Positions 18,637-29,177 of a stretch of DNA of 64,000 nucleotides are shown here, one piece after another. A model generated the notes under the pieces. The model searched no databases, was not told the DNA's origin, and saw only the letters and a program-made list of their open reading frames with translations. The number at the start of each line of letters is the position of its first letter. Positions within the stretch are counted from its first letter, which is position 1. A program made the position numbers and the translations under genes. This DNA comes from Protaetiibacter larvae (lineage in GTDB: Bacteria > Actinomycetota > Actinomycetes > Actinomycetales > Microbacteriaceae), in the NCBI RefSeq assembly GCF_008365275.1, contig NZ_CP043504.1, forward strand, positions 1,364,001-1,428,000. Reading direction: 5' to 3'.

Positions 18637-20127
18637 GTGAGCGGCGGACTGCTGCTCGCCGGGGTGCGGCGGGTCGGCGCCGAGCGCACGGCGGAGGAGC
18701 CGGTGGAGGTCCTGCTGCAGGACGGGCGGATCTCCGCGATCGGGCTCGCGCTGGATGCCGCGGGCGTCGAGCGCGTCGAACTCGACGGCCGGTACCTCGC
18801 GCCGGGCATGTGGGACGGGCACGTGCACATGGGGCAGTGGTCGGCCGTGTCGCGGCGGCTCGACCTGTCGGGGGCGGGATCGGCGGCCGAAGCGGCGGCA
18901 CTCGTTCGGGCACGGGTCGACGCCGGCTGGGACAGCTCCGAGATCCTGCTCGGCTACGGCTTCCGCGACGCCCTGTGGGCGGATGCACCCGATGTCGAGT
19001 CGCTCGAGGTCGGCGAGACGGCGGTCGCGCTTGTCTCGGGCGACGTGCACACCGTGTGGTCGAACCGGGCCCTGCTCCGCCGAGCCGGACTCCCCGACGA
19101 CGCCTGGTGGCTCAACGAGCAGCCGGCCTTCGACCTCAACGCGCGCCTGTCGGCAACGGATGCGACGACCCTCGACCGCTGGGTCGCGGATGCCGCCCGT
19201 GCAGCAGCCGCTCGCGGTGTCACCGGCATCGTCGACCTCGAGATGGGCGGGGCGGTCGAGGCGTGGGAGCGGCGCATCGGCGAGGGCCTGCGCACCCTGC
19301 GCGTGAAGGCGGGGGTCTACCCCGCCGATCTCGAGCGGGTGCGCGCACGCCGCCTCCGCTCCGGCGACCCCATCCTCGGCGCGGACGGCCTCGGCGCGGA
19401 CGGCCTCGGAACCGTCGGCTGGTTCAAGCTCTTCACCGACGGCGCGCTCAACTCGCGCACCGCGTGGTGCGTCGACGCCTACCCGGACGGCGACGGCGGG
19501 CACGGCCTGCCGAGCTACCCGGATGCCGAGCTGCGGGCCGTCGCCCGCGAGGCGCTCGCGGCGGGGCTGATCCCCACTATCCACGCGATCGGCGACCGGG
19601 CGCTCACCCAGGCGCTCGACACCTTCGCGGCGCTCGGCATCCCCGCCGATGCGCCGCTCGCACCGCGCATCGAACACGCCCAGCTGCTGCGGCCCGGCGA
19701 CGCCCCGCGCTTCGCCGCGCTCGGCGTGCAGGCGAGCGTCCAGCCCGAGCACGCCATGGACGACCGCGACGTCGCCGACCACCACTGGGCCGGCCGCACC
19801 GACCGGGCCTACGCCTACCGCGCGCTGCTCGACGCGGGGGCGCAGCTCGTGCTCGGCTCCGACGCTCCGGTCGCGCCGCTCGACCCGTGGGTCACGCTCT
19901 CGGCGGCCGTCACGCGCACGCGCGACGCCCGGGAGCCGTGGCATCCCGAGCAGGCGCTACCGCTCCCGGATGCCCTGCGGGCCTCGTGGGGCGGGGTCGA
20001 CGGCCTGCGCGTCGGCGGGCTCGCGGATCTCGCGATCCTCGACGCCGACCCGCACGCGGTCGCGCCGGAAGCGCTGCGCACCCTCCCCGTGCACGCGACG
20101 GTCGTCGCGGGTGCGCGTGTGGGCTGA
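18637..20127 (+). CDS. amidohydrolase (YtcJ-like metal-dependent hydrolase)
   Basis: A 496-residue amidohydrolase-superfamily enzyme. Metal site elements: P-G-M-W-D-G-H-V-H-M-G-Q at about residue 57, a Lys region in W-F-K-L-F-T-D-G-A-L-N-S-R, later His residues in I-H-A-I-G-D-R and R-I-E-H-A-Q, and the terminal Asp in L-G-S-D-A-P-V. 'ADLAILDADP' closes the small beta domain. It resembles YtcJ/exoenzyme-regulator-like hydrolases of unknown substrate. A perfect repeat G-A-D-G-L-G-A-D-G-L lies mid-protein. GTG start. Confidence 0.88.
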   Translation: MSGGLLLAGVRRVGAERTAEEPVEVLLQDGRISAIGLALDAAGVERVELDGRYLAPGMWDGHVHMGQWSAVSRRLDLSGAGSAAEAAALVRARVDAGWDSSEILLGYGFRDALWADAPDVESLEVGETAVALVSGDVHTVWSNRALLRRAGLPDDAWWLNEQPAFDLNARLSATDATTLDRWVADAARAAAARGVTGIVDLEMGGAVEAWERRIGEGLRTLRVKAGVYPADLERVRARRLRSGDPILGADGLGADGLGTVGWFKLFTDGALNSRTAWCVDAYPDGDGGHGLPSYPDAELRAVAREALAAGLIPTIHAIGDRALTQALDTFAALGIPADAPLAPRIEHAQLLRPGDAPRFAALGVQASVQPEHAMDDRDVADHHWAGRTDRAYAYRALLDAGAQLVLGSDAPVAPLDPWVTLSAAVTRTRDAREPWHPEQALPLPDALRASWGGVDGLRVGGLADLAILDADPHAVAPEALRTLPVHATVVAGARVG

Positions 20128-20273
20128 TCTCGATACACCGCCGCTGCGCGGCGGCACTCGATCCGGCGGATCTCGATAGACCGCCGCTGCGCGGCGGCAC
20201 TCGATCGGCAGTGGGTGCGACCGCGCGATACCCGCTGGTCGAGTGCCCGCGACGCGGGCGTATCGAAACCAGC
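20125..20273. repeat. three REP-like palindromes in tandem
   Basis: Units at 20125-20163, 20169-20207 (both CTCGATA(C/G)ACCGCCGC-TGC-GCGGCGGCACTCGAT) and 20234-20273 (GCTGGTCGAGTGCCCGC...GCGTATCGAAACCAGC, opposite orientation). They fill the gap between the convergent amidohydrolase and dps genes. Confidence 0.85.
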
Positions 20274-20290
20274 CCCCGCAGCTGCGGTGG

Positions 20291-20782
20291 CTACTCCGCG
20301 ACGTGCGCGAAGAGGAACCAGCGGTCCTTCTCGAGGCCGCGCGAGATCTCGATCGCGACATCCTGCGACACCGGGTCGAGCTCGGCGAGTTCCTCGACCG
20401 CGGTGCGCACGGTGGCGAGGGTCGCGTCGATCGAGGCGATGATGGCGGCGATCGAATCGCGCGACTGCTGGAACCCGGCGGCGAGCTTCGGGGTGGTGGT
20501 CTTCGAGGCAACGGTCTGGATGCGGGCGTCGATCGGCAGGCCCAGGGCGACGACGCGCTCGGCGGCGGTGTCGGCGTACTCCTGGGCGTGCTCCACGACC
20601 TCGTCGAGGAGTTCGTGCACGGCCTGGAAGTTGTCGCCGCGCACGTGCCAGTGCGCCTGCTTGCCGTCGATCGCGAGAGCCTGGAGGTCGACGACGACGG
20701 CGCCGAGGAACTGGGCGACGCCGGCGGTCACATCCGGGTCGACGGAGCTGGAAGGGATGGTCTTGGTCTTCGCGTCGGTCAT
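20291..20782 (-). CDS. dps: DNA starvation/stationary-phase protection protein Dps
   Basis: A 163-residue ferritin-like protein. The Dps ferroxidase ligands are seen in A-H-W-H-V-R-G-D-N-F-Q-A-V-H-E-L-L-D-E (His, Asp and Glu at the dimer interface). It oxidises and stores iron and shields DNA from peroxide. The ATG at 20782 has a perfect GAGGAGG ribosome-binding site and replaces a longer frame reading further upstream. It lies 112 bases downstream of ackA on the same strand. Confidence 0.94.
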   Translation of the reverse strand: MTDAKTKTIPSSSVDPDVTAGVAQFLGAVVVDLQALAIDGKQAHWHVRGDNFQAVHELLDEVVEHAQEYADTAAERVVALGLPIDARIQTVASKTTTPKLAAGFQQSRDSIAAIIASIDATLATVRTAVEELAELDPVSQDVAIEISRGLEKDRWFLFAHVAE

Positions 20783-20894
20783 GGCGTCCTCCTCAGGATC
20801 CAGCCGGCTGAGCCGGCATGCGTCGTGTTCAACGCTACTCAGGCCCCTGCATTCCGCAAGGTAGTTGAGGCTGGCCTGACTCGCGGCCACCGGT

Positions 20895-22030
<1,136 letters not shown>

Positions 22031-22034
<4 letters not shown>

Positions 22035-24115
22035 GCGCGACCCTCCGCCTGGATCGCGGTGATCGCGATGGTGTTGACGATGTCGCGCACGAGGGCACCG
22101 CGCGAGAGGTCGTTGATGGGCTTCGCGAGACCTTGCAGCACCGGCCCGATCGCGACCGCGCCGGCGGATCGCTGCACCGCCTTGTAGGTGTTGTTGCCGG
22201 TGTTGAGGTCGGGGAACACGAACACCGTGGCGCGCCCCGCCACCTCGGATCCCGGCAGCTTCGAGGCGCCCACCGTGGGGTCGGCCGCGGCGTCGTACTG
22301 GATGGGGCCGGCCACCGGCAGTCCGGGCGCGCGCTCCTGCACGAGCAGGGTCGCCGCGCGCACCCGATCCACCTCGGCGCCCGAGCCCGACTCGCCGGTC
22401 GAGTAGGAGAGCATCGCCACGCGCGGCTCGATGCCGAACTGCCGGGCGGTCGCCGCGGAGGAGATGGCGACGTCGGCGAGCTGCTCGACGGTCGGCTCGG
22501 GGATCACCGCGCAGTCGCCGTACACGAGCACCCGGTCGGCGAGCGCCATGAGGAACACGCTCGACACGACCGAGACGCCCGGGGCGGTCTTGACGATCTC
22601 GAAGGCGGGCCGGATGGTGTGCGCCGTCGTGTGCCGGGCGCCCGACACCATCCCGTCGGCGAGGCCGAGATGCACCATGAGGGTGCCGAAGTACGACACG
22701 TCGGTGACGGTCTCGGCGGCCCGCTCGGCGGAGACCCCCTTGTGCGCGCGCAGCCGCAGGTATTCGCTCGCGAAGCGCTCGTGCAGCTCCGGGTCGCTCG
22801 TCGCGACGACACGAGTGTCCCCCAGCTCGAGCCCGAGCGCCGCCGCCCGGGCGTGCACGGCTTCCGGGTCGCCGAGGATCGTGAGGCGCGCGATGCGCCG
22901 GCTCACGACGATCGACGCGGCCTGCAGGATGCGGTCGTCGTCGCCCTCCGGCAGCACGATGTGCTTGTCGGCGGCGCGCGAGCGCTCGACGAGCATGTGC
23001 TCGAAGCGGATCGGTGTGACGACGTCGCTCGACGGCAGGCTCAGCAGTCGCACCAGCTCGGCGGCGTCAACGTGCTCGGCGAAGAGCGCCACCGCCCGCT
23101 GGTGCTTGGCGGGGGAGTCGGCGGCGAGGCGGCTGCGCGCCTGGGTGATGCGGACCGCCGTGTCGAAGGTGCCGAGCGTCGTCCGGGCGATCGGCAGCTC
23201 GGTGCCGAGACCGTCGATGAGTCGCTCGATCGCCGGGTCGATGGGGAAGCCGCCGTTCAGGATCACGCCCGTGAGCGCCGGGAAGGTCTGCGACAGCTGG
23301 GCCGCGAGGGTGCCGACGAGCACGTCGGAGCGGTCGCCCGGCACGACGACGATGCCGCCGGGGATGAGGCGCGGCAGCACGTTCGGCAGCGACATCGCGG
23401 CGATCGTCGTGCCGAGCACGGGCCGGTCGAGCGCGCGGTCGTCGCCGCGCAGCAGCTCCGCCTCGGCGGAGGCCAGCACCGTGCGCAGCAGGGGCGCCGC
23501 GAGTTCCCGGTCGTCGGCGATCGCCCACGCCGGAAGCCCCGTCGCCTCGGCGACGGCGTCCGCGATCGCGGCTCGCTCGCCCGGGTCGGCACGGTTGACG
23601 ATCACGGCGAGCACCTCGGCGTGCTCTTGACGCAGCTCGCCGAGCGCGATCGCGGCGATCTCGGCGCACTGCTTCGGCGTGCGCGCGTCCTCGCCGTCGG
23701 GCTGGCGGCCCCCCGTCACGAGCACGACCGGGGCCGCGAGGTTGGCCGCGATGCGCCCGTTGGTGGACAGCTCGGTGGGGGTTCCCACATCCGTGTAGTC
23801 GGAGCCGAGGATGAGCACCGCGTCGCAGCGCTCCTCCACCTCCGCGAAGCGCTCCACGATCGTCGCGAGCGCCGCATCCGGATCCGCGTGCAGCGCGTCG
23901 TAGTCGACCCCGACGCAGTCCTCGTAGCTCTGTCCCGCGCTCGCGTGCGCGACGAGCAGCTCGAGCACGTAGTCGCGCTCCACATCCGCGCGCACGATCG
24001 GGCGGAACACGCCCACGCGCGGCACGCTCGCCCGGAGGGTCTCGAGGAGTCCGACCGCGACGGTCGACTTGCCGGTGCGCCCCTCGGCGCTCGTCACGTA
24101 GATGCGGGTCACCAC
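22031..24115 (-). CDS. pta: phosphate acetyltransferase
   Basis: About 694 residues. The N-terminal P-loop/DRTGG region starts I-Y-V-T-S-A-E-G-R-T-G-K-S-T, and the C-terminal PTA_PTB catalytic domain includes 'HIVLPEGDDDRILQAA', 'GLADGMVSGARHTTAHTIRP' and 'PDLNTGNNTYKAVQRSAGA'. It makes acetyl phosphate from acetyl-CoA. There are two adjacent GTG codons at 24115 and 24112, and either could be the start. It is divergent from the histidine kinase gene. Confidence 0.95.
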
Positions 24116-24221
24116 GCTGCCCACGCTACGCGACGCACCTTTCACGAGGGTGGATAGCCCCACCCCGCATCCGTGCGCTCCCCGGATGCCGCGGACGGTC
24201 CCCGTCCGGAATGCTGGTGTC

Positions 24222-25574
24222 ATGTCCGATACGCGTCGCGGTTACGGCCGCTACTGGGCGGGGCTTCTGCCCGAGCTCGGGTACCTGCTGCCGCTGCTGC
24301 CGATCGTCGTCACGGCGACCTCGGTGCTCATGACGCTGTTCTGGACGGGCGTCGGCATGATCCCGATCGTGATCGGCGTGTTCCTCGTGCTCGCGGCGCT
24401 GTTCACGGCGCGTGGCTTCGGGATCTTCGAGACCTGGCGACTGCGCGGCGCGCTGTTCCCCGCGATCGAGACCCCGCGCTGGGATCATCGCGCGCGTTCC
24501 GGCAGCACGGTCGCCAAACTGCTGGCGCCCGCCGTCGACGGCCACTACTGGCTGTACCTGCTGCACGGCGCGGTCGTGAACCCCATCGTCGGCATCGTCA
24601 GCTGGTCGATCACCATCGCCTGGCTCTCGGTGGGGCTCGGCGGGATCAGCTCCTGGCTCGTCCACCTGTTCATCCCGGAGGAGTACGACTGGTTGCCCGA
24701 GTTCGCGGCGCTGCTGCCGAACGACACGGTCCTGCCCGCGCTCGCCCTCAACCCGATCGCGATCGAAATCGCGAGCGCCGTCATCGGCGTCATCTTCCTG
24801 CTGACGCTGCCGTTCATCACGCACGGGCTCACCTGGACCCACCATGCGATCGCTCGCGGGATGCTGTCGCGATTCCGCGCGGAGGAGCTGAGCGTGCAGG
24901 TGGCCGACCTGTCGGCGTCCCGTTCCGCGGCGGTCGCGGCGGAAGGCACGGCGTTGCGCCGGCTCGAGCGCGACATCCACGACGGCCCGCAGCAGCGGCT
25001 CGTGCGCCTGCAGATGGACCTGTCGTCGGCCGAGCGCCAGCTCGACAAGGACCCGGATGCGGCGCGCGAGCTCATCGCGCAGGCGATGCAGCAGTCGAAG
25101 GACGCCCTCGAGGAGCTGCGCGCCCTGTCGCGCGGCTTCGCGCCGCCCATCCTGCTCGACCGCGGCCTCGTGGCGGCCCTCGAGTCGCTCGCGGTGCGCT
25201 CGCCCGTGCCCACCCACATCGAGAACCGGCTGCCCGCCGAGCTGACGCTGCCGCCCGAGCTCGAGCGCAACGCCTACTTCATCGCCGCCGAAGCGCTCAC
25301 CAACGTCGCCAAGCACGCGCAGGCCGCGAACGCCTGGGTGCGGCTGGAACGGCACCAGGCGCCCGGCAGCGGGGTCGCCCTGTTGGCGGTCGTCGTGAGC
25401 GACGACGGCGTCGGCGGGGCGGCAGAGGCGGCCGGCCACGGGCTCGCCGGCATCGAGGAGCGCCTGCGCGGTCTCGGCGGCACGGTGCAGCTGTCGAGCC
25501 CGGTCGGCGGTCCGACCGTGCTCATCGCACAACTGCCGATCCTCGAGACCCCGCAGCCGGTGCCGGCCGCGTGA
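24222..25574 (+). CDS. two-component sensor histidine kinase (NarL/DesK-type)
   Basis: A 450-residue membrane kinase. Hydrophobic segments at about 21-64, 115-148 and 178-205 form a membrane sensor domain of the actinobacterial 'Sensor' type. The HisKA_3 box is L-E-R-D-I-H-D-G-P-Q-Q-R-L with phospho-acceptor H253. The ATPase domain shows A-E-A-L-T-N-V-A-K-H-A (N box), V-S-D-D-G-V-G-G and G-L-A-G-I-E-E-R-L. It pairs with the response regulator 22 bases downstream. The signal is unknown. Confidence 0.92.
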   Translation: MSDTRRGYGRYWAGLLPELGYLLPLLPIVVTATSVLMTLFWTGVGMIPIVIGVFLVLAALFTARGFGIFETWRLRGALFPAIETPRWDHRARSGSTVAKLLAPAVDGHYWLYLLHGAVVNPIVGIVSWSITIAWLSVGLGGISSWLVHLFIPEEYDWLPEFAALLPNDTVLPALALNPIAIEIASAVIGVIFLLTLPFITHGLTWTHHAIARGMLSRFRAEELSVQVADLSASRSAAVAAEGTALRRLERDIHDGPQQRLVRLQMDLSSAERQLDKDPDAARELIAQAMQQSKDALEELRALSRGFAPPILLDRGLVAALESLAVRSPVPTHIENRLPAELTLPPELERNAYFIAAEALTNVAKHAQAANAWVRLERHQAPGSGVALLAVVVSDDGVGGAAEAAGHGLAGIEERLRGLGGTVQLSSPVGGPTVLIAQLPILETPQPVPAA

Positions 25575-25584
25575 TGCGTCTCGC

Positions 25585-25590
25585 TAGCCT
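25585..25590 (+). promoter_or_regulatory. TAGCCT -10 element, leaderless start of the response regulator
   Basis: TAGCCT, six bases (GGGGGC), then ATG. It lies between kinase and regulator, so the regulator may be transcribed independently of the kinase. Confidence 0.45.
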
Positions 25591-25596
25591 GGGGGC

Positions 25597-26241
25597 ATGA
25601 GCGTGCGCGTCGTGGTCGCCGATGACTCGGTTCTGCTGCGGGAGGGGCTCGTCCGCGTGCTCGAGGAGGCCGGCCACGAGGTGGTCGGCGCCTACGGCGA
25701 CGCCGAGGAGCTGCTCGCGGCGGCCCCCGCACTCAGCCCCGAGCTCGCGGTGCTCGACGTGCGGATGCCGCCCACCTTCCGGGACGAGGGCGTGCGCGCC
25801 GCCATCCGGCTGCGCGAGCTGCTGCCGAGCACCGGCATCCTGCTGCTGTCGCAGTACGTCGAGGTCGCCTACGCCCAGGAGCTGCTCGGATCGGGTGGCG
25901 GGGGCGTCGGGTACCTCCTGAAGGACCGTGTGGCGTCGCTCGCCGAACTCACCGACGCCATCGACCGCATCGCGGTGGGCGGCACCGTGCTCGACCCGGA
26001 GGTCGTGGCGCAGCTGATCGGCCGACGTCACGACCCGCTCGCCTCCCTCACCCCGCGTGAGGGCGAGGTGCTTCAGCTGATGGCGGAGGGCCGCAGCAAC
26101 GCCGCGATCGCGGCGCAGCTGTTCATCGGTGTGGGCGCCGTGGAGAAGAACGTCACGGCGATCTTCGGCAAGCTCGGGCTCGAGGACTCCGGATCCGACC
26201 ACCGACGGGTGCTGGCGGTCGTCGCCTGGCTGCAGCGCTGA
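25597..26241 (+). CDS. LuxR-type (NarL/FixJ) response regulator
   Basis: A 214-residue regulator. The receiver domain has the acidic pair D9-D10, phospho-acceptor D54 (V-L-D-V-R-M-P-P) and Lys in L-L-K-D-R. The LuxR helix-turn-helix is 'LTPREGEVLQLMAEGRSNAAIA' continuing to V-E-K-N-V-T-A-I-F-G-K-L-G-L. It is the partner of the kinase immediately upstream. Confidence 0.95.
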   Translation: MSVRVVVADDSVLLREGLVRVLEEAGHEVVGAYGDAEELLAAAPALSPELAVLDVRMPPTFRDEGVRAAIRLRELLPSTGILLLSQYVEVAYAQELLGSGGGGVGYLLKDRVASLAELTDAIDRIAVGGTVLDPEVVAQLIGRRHDPLASLTPREGEVLQLMAEGRSNAAIAAQLFIGVGAVEKNVTAIFGKLGLEDSGSDHRRVLAVVAWLQR

Positions 26242-26259
26242 GGCGCCGCGGCGAGCTGC

Positions 26260-26439
26260 CTACGCGACCGAGCTGTGCCCGGCGTGGACGTCGGTCGTCC
26301 AGGTCTGCAGTTCGGTGCGGTTCTCCTGGATGTGGTTCGTCCAGGCGATGCCGTTCCACCAGCGCAGCTGGGGGATGCCGAGCGGGTCACGGTACCACCC
26401 GGCGGGGGCGGCGGTCGCGGAGGGGTTCACGACGGTCAT
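26260..26439 (-). CDS. DUF2510 mini-protein
   Basis: A 59-residue protein consisting almost only of the DUF2510 motif: A-G-W-Y-R-D-P-L-G-I-P-Q-L-R-W-W-N-G-I-A-W-T-N-H, with short flanks. It has no membrane segment. DUF2510 normally precedes a membrane or other domain, so a free-standing copy is unusual. The ATG at 26439 has an AGGAG site eight bases upstream. It is convergent with the response regulator gene, 18 bases away. Confidence 0.75.
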   Translation of the reverse strand: MTVVNPSATAAPAGWYRDPLGIPQLRWWNGIAWTNHIQENRTELQTWTTDVHAGHSSVA

Positions 26440-26509
26440 AGGAGGGCTCCTGGGGGACGGGTTCAGCCGCGAGCAGGGGGGTGGAGCGGTGCGGCTGACC
26501 AGATGCTAC

Positions 26510-26531
26510 TGCCCCCCATATGCGGGGGGCA
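26510..26531. terminator. perfect G/C hairpin
   Basis: TGCCCCCC-ATATGC-GGGGGGCA, an 8-bp stem, lies between the membrane protein gene and the DUF2510 mini-gene (both minus). It is a likely terminator of the upstream gene or an operator for the downstream one. No U-tract. Confidence 0.5.
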
Positions 26532-26582
26532 ATGGCATCCGGCGAATTGCTCCCGGGCGAGTCCTCGGTTCGTCATCCGGCG

Positions 26583-27569
26583 TCATCTGGGGGACGCGAT
26601 CGCGTCCTCACGCGACGCGTCGGCGGCGCGGGTTCGCTCCCGTCGGCCGCCGGCGAGGCTCAGCAGGATCCCGGCCGCGACGGCGACGGATATCGCTCCG
26701 CCTGCCGTGAGGGTGAGCGCATCCGGGTGCACGATGGACTGCCCGCGCAGGGCCTGCCAGGTGACGAGGGCCACGACGCCCGCGTAGCCCGCCGTGACCG
26801 TCCAGACGAGGCCGACCCGGGTGCGCAGACTCCGGAACACGGCGACGCGCGCGGCGGCCAGCTCGATGAGGATGAGTGCGAGCGGGATGAGCTGAAGGGC
26901 GTGCATGCCGATGAAGTGCGGGATGCGCAGGTCGCCGTGCTCGGTCGACCAGCCGAGGATGGGCAGGCCGGGCCCGCCGTCCTCGGCGCCGACCGTGTGG
27001 GCGCCGATGATGTCGCTCTCGGCGGCGAGCTGCGCGTCGGTCGGCAGGGTCATCAGGAAGCCGAGGCCGAGCCCGACGAGGCTCAGGACCGAGCCGGCGC
27101 GCACCGCGAGCGTGCGGGCGCCATCCCGCCCGGGGGTGAACCACAGCACGACCGCCGCGACGAGCGTCGCGAGCCACAGCACCATGATCGCGGTGCCCAT
27201 GATCGACCACAGGGTCTCGTCGAGCGGGTTGGCGTTGTTGTAGTGGCTGCGGTGACCGCGCGCCACCTGCAGGGTGATGATCCCGAGCTCGAGGATGAGC
27301 GTCACCGCGATGACGGTGCCCGCCCACCACGCGATGCGGCGGAAGCGCCGCAACTGGCCGATGAGCCACGCCCAGGTGACGGCGTAGATGAGGATCGACA
27401 GCCCGAACTTGAGGGCCTTCGCCCACACGGGTGCGCCGACGAGTTCACGCGGGTCGACGACGAGGCCGACGATCGCGGTGGCGCTCACGAGCGCCGACGC
27501 GATCGCGAGGGCGATGAGCGGACGGTGCCAGCGGATGCGGTCGGGGCGTTCGCGGGGGGTGGTGGACAT
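26583..27569 (-). CDS. polytopic membrane protein, function unknown
   Basis: A 328-residue protein with about eight hydrophobic segments. Starting at the ATG with a GAGGAG ribosome-binding site (24 codons inside the longest frame) gives M-S-T-T-P-R-E-R-P-D. Conserved-looking elements in loops: D-P-R-E-L-V-G-A-P-V-W-A-K-A-L-K-F-G, 'RGHRSHYNNANPLDETLW', and H-G-D-L-R-I-P-H-F-I-G-M-H-A-L-Q, which carry several His residues. No transporter family is recognised. Confidence 0.78.
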   Translation of the reverse strand: MSTTPRERPDRIRWHRPLIALAIASALVSATAIVGLVVDPRELVGAPVWAKALKFGLSILIYAVTWAWLIGQLRRFRRIAWWAGTVIAVTLILELGIITLQVARGHRSHYNNANPLDETLWSIMGTAIMVLWLATLVAAVVLWFTPGRDGARTLAVRAGSVLSLVGLGLGFLMTLPTDAQLAAESDIIGAHTVGAEDGGPGLPILGWSTEHGDLRIPHFIGMHALQLIPLALILIELAAARVAVFRSLRTRVGLVWTVTAGYAGVVALVTWQALRGQSIVHPDALTLTAGGAISVAVAAGILLSLAGGRRERTRAADASREDAIASPR

Positions 27570-27625
27570 GGCGTCTCCTCGTGGTGGGCGGCCCGGTTTC
27601 CGGGCTCGAGGCGACGCTATGAAGA

Positions 27626-27657
27626 GGGGGCGCACCGGCATCAGCCGGTGCGCCCCC
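27626..27657. terminator. perfect 14-bp stem hairpin
   Basis: GGGGGCGCACCGGC (27626-27639) and GCCGGTGCGCCCCC (27644-27657) with an ATCA loop. It sits between the cold-shock gene and the membrane protein gene, both on the minus strand. Confidence 0.6.
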
Positions 27658-27670
27658 GAGTGCGCGGAGG

Positions 27671-27699
27671 GTCAGCCCCCTCGCGTGGAGGAGGCTGAC
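27671..27699 (-). terminator. terminator-like hairpin after the cold-shock gene
   Basis: GTCAGCC...GGCTGAC arms with CCTC/GAGG inside, starting a few bases past the csp stop codon. Stem-loop without a clear U-tract. Confidence 0.55.
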
Positions 27700-27706
27700 C
27701 GGCGGA

Positions 27707-27910
27707 TCAGGCCGCCGAGATGTTCTCGGCCTGCGGGCCCTTGGGCCCCTGGGTGGTGTCGAACTTCACGCGCTGACCCTCGTCGAGGCTGCGGTGACCG
27801 GAGCCGGCGATTGCCGAGTAGTGAGCGAAGAGGTCGGCGCTGCCGTCGTCGGGGGCGATGAAGCCGTATCCCTTGTCGGCGTTGAACCACTTCACGGTTC
27901 CGGTGGACAT
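27707..27910 (-). CDS. cold-shock protein (CspA family)
   Basis: A 67-residue single cold-shock domain. The RNA-binding motifs are intact: RNP1 K-G-Y-G-F-I and RNP2 L-F-A-H-Y, with '[14 protein letters not shown]' at the start. It acts as an RNA chaperone. It starts 26 bases after the desaturase stop on the same strand, with an AGGAG ribosome-binding site in the gap. The two may be made together during cold adaptation, a reading based on proximity and known roles. Confidence 0.95.
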   Translation of the reverse strand: MSTGTVKWFNADKGYGFIAPDDGSADLFAHYSAIAGSGHRSLDEGQRVKFDTTQGPKGPQAENISAA

Positions 27911-27936
27911 GGTGTTTCTCCTTTGGTTGAAGCGCG

Positions 27937-28953
27937 TCAGACGCGCCGGTACTGAGCCGCCAGGGGGCAGGCGAACGGGTCGGGGGCGGCCAGCCCGACG
28001 CGATGCATGTAGCGCACGACATGGAGGTGCGCTCGTCCGAGCGTCATCTCCGTGTACGGGATCCCGTTCTCGCGGCAGTGCTCGCGCACGAGTGCGCGCG
28101 CCTTCGCGAGCTGGGGTCGTGCCATGTTGGGGAAGAGGTGATGCTCCACCTGGTAGTTGAGCCCGCCGAGCAGGGCGGAGGCCCACACTCCGCCGCTGAT
28201 GTTGCGCGAGGTGCGCACCTGCTTGGTGAAGAAGTCGAGCTTCGCCTCGGCGGGGATGATCGGCATCCCGGTGTGGTTCACGGCGAAGGCGGTGCCCATG
28301 TAGAAGCCGAAGACGGCCAGCTGCACCCCGAGGAAGGCGAACGCCATCCCGACCGGGAGCACCCAGAAGATCACGCCGAGGTAGATCGTGAACCGCAGGG
28401 CGATCATCCCGAGCTCGAACCAGCGGCCCTCGACCCGGCGGCGCTCGACGAGGGAGCGGATGGAGTGCACGTGCAGGTTGAGGCCCTCGAGCAGCATGAG
28501 CGGGTAGAACAGCCAGCCCTGGTGGCGCATGATCCAGGCGGACAGGCCGCGCTGGCTCGCCGCCGACTGCTCGGTGAACGCGACCGTGTCGATCTCGATG
28601 TCGGGATCCTTGCCGACGCGATTGGGGTTGGCGTGATGGCGGGTGTGCTTCGTCATCCACCACTGGTAGCTCATGCCCACGAACAGCACGACCACGAGAC
28701 GACCCAGCCGGTCGTTGGCGGGGCCGGAGCTGAGCACCTGGCGATGCGAGGCCTCATGGGCGAGGAAGGCGCCCTGCGTGAAGATGATGCCGAGCGCGCC
28801 CGCGATGAGCAGCTGATACCAGCTCTCGCCGAACAGCACGAAACCGGTGATGGCGCCCCCGAGGGCCAGCAGCAGGCCGATGCCGAGCGAGAGGTAGAAG
28901 AGGTGGCTGCGTTTGAGCAGGCCCGCGTCCTTCACCTGGCGGGACACCGTCAT
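27937..28953 (-). CDS. membrane fatty-acid desaturase / acyl-lipid desaturase
   Basis: A 338-residue integral membrane protein with the three histidine boxes of acyl-lipid desaturases: H-E-A-S-H, H-T-R-H-H and Q-V-E-H-H, plus about four membrane helices. It inserts a double bond into fatty acyl chains and so adjusts membrane fluidity. The annotated ATG has no ribosome-binding site, and the frame continues upstream with coding-like sequence (R-E-T-R-P-R-G-D-D-A-I-D-P-I-R-S-F) without an ATG or GTG, so the true start is uncertain. Confidence 0.9.
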   Translation of the reverse strand: MTVSRQVKDAGLLKRSHLFYLSLGIGLLLALGGAITGFVLFGESWYQLLIAGALGIIFTQGAFLAHEASHRQVLSSGPANDRLGRLVVVLFVGMSYQWWMTKHTRHHANPNRVGKDPDIEIDTVAFTEQSAASQRGLSAWIMRHQGWLFYPLMLLEGLNLHVHSIRSLVERRRVEGRWFELGMIALRFTIYLGVIFWVLPVGMAFAFLGVQLAVFGFYMGTAFAVNHTGMPIIPAEAKLDFFTKQVRTSRNISGGVWASALLGGLNYQVEHHLFPNMARPQLAKARALVREHCRENGIPYTEMTLGRAHLHVVRYMHRVGLAAPDPFACPLAAQYRRV

Positions 28954-29177
28954 GAAGCTGCGGATCGGGTCGATCGCGTCGTCGCCGCGAGGACGCGTCT
29001 CGCGGATGCGTCCGGATCCGATGGTCGGGGTGAGGGAGGAGATGGGGTGTCCGTCCGCTTGGCAGCCCGAGAGCGGGCCAGATGAGAGCCAAGGGCAGAT
29101 CGCCGGTCGACTTGATTGAGCCTACTCCGCGGTATATGCCGTGAGGCTGTGAGAGCGCCGGGGATCGGCCGGGCCCG

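Noticed and set aside
18440-18640. 66-residue open frame through the double-stem repeat
   Set aside because: It overlaps the PaiB-like stop as GTGA but consists of repeat sequence, has no domain and does not recur as a protein in the other repeat copies.
20125-20273. CRISPR array
   Set aside because: The repeats are inverted palindromes of varying sequence without regular spacers, and no cas genes are present.
22133-24157. 674-residue plus-strand frame opposite pta
   Set aside because: Low-complexity His/Arg/Gly translation typical of antisense frames; pta motifs are on the other strand.
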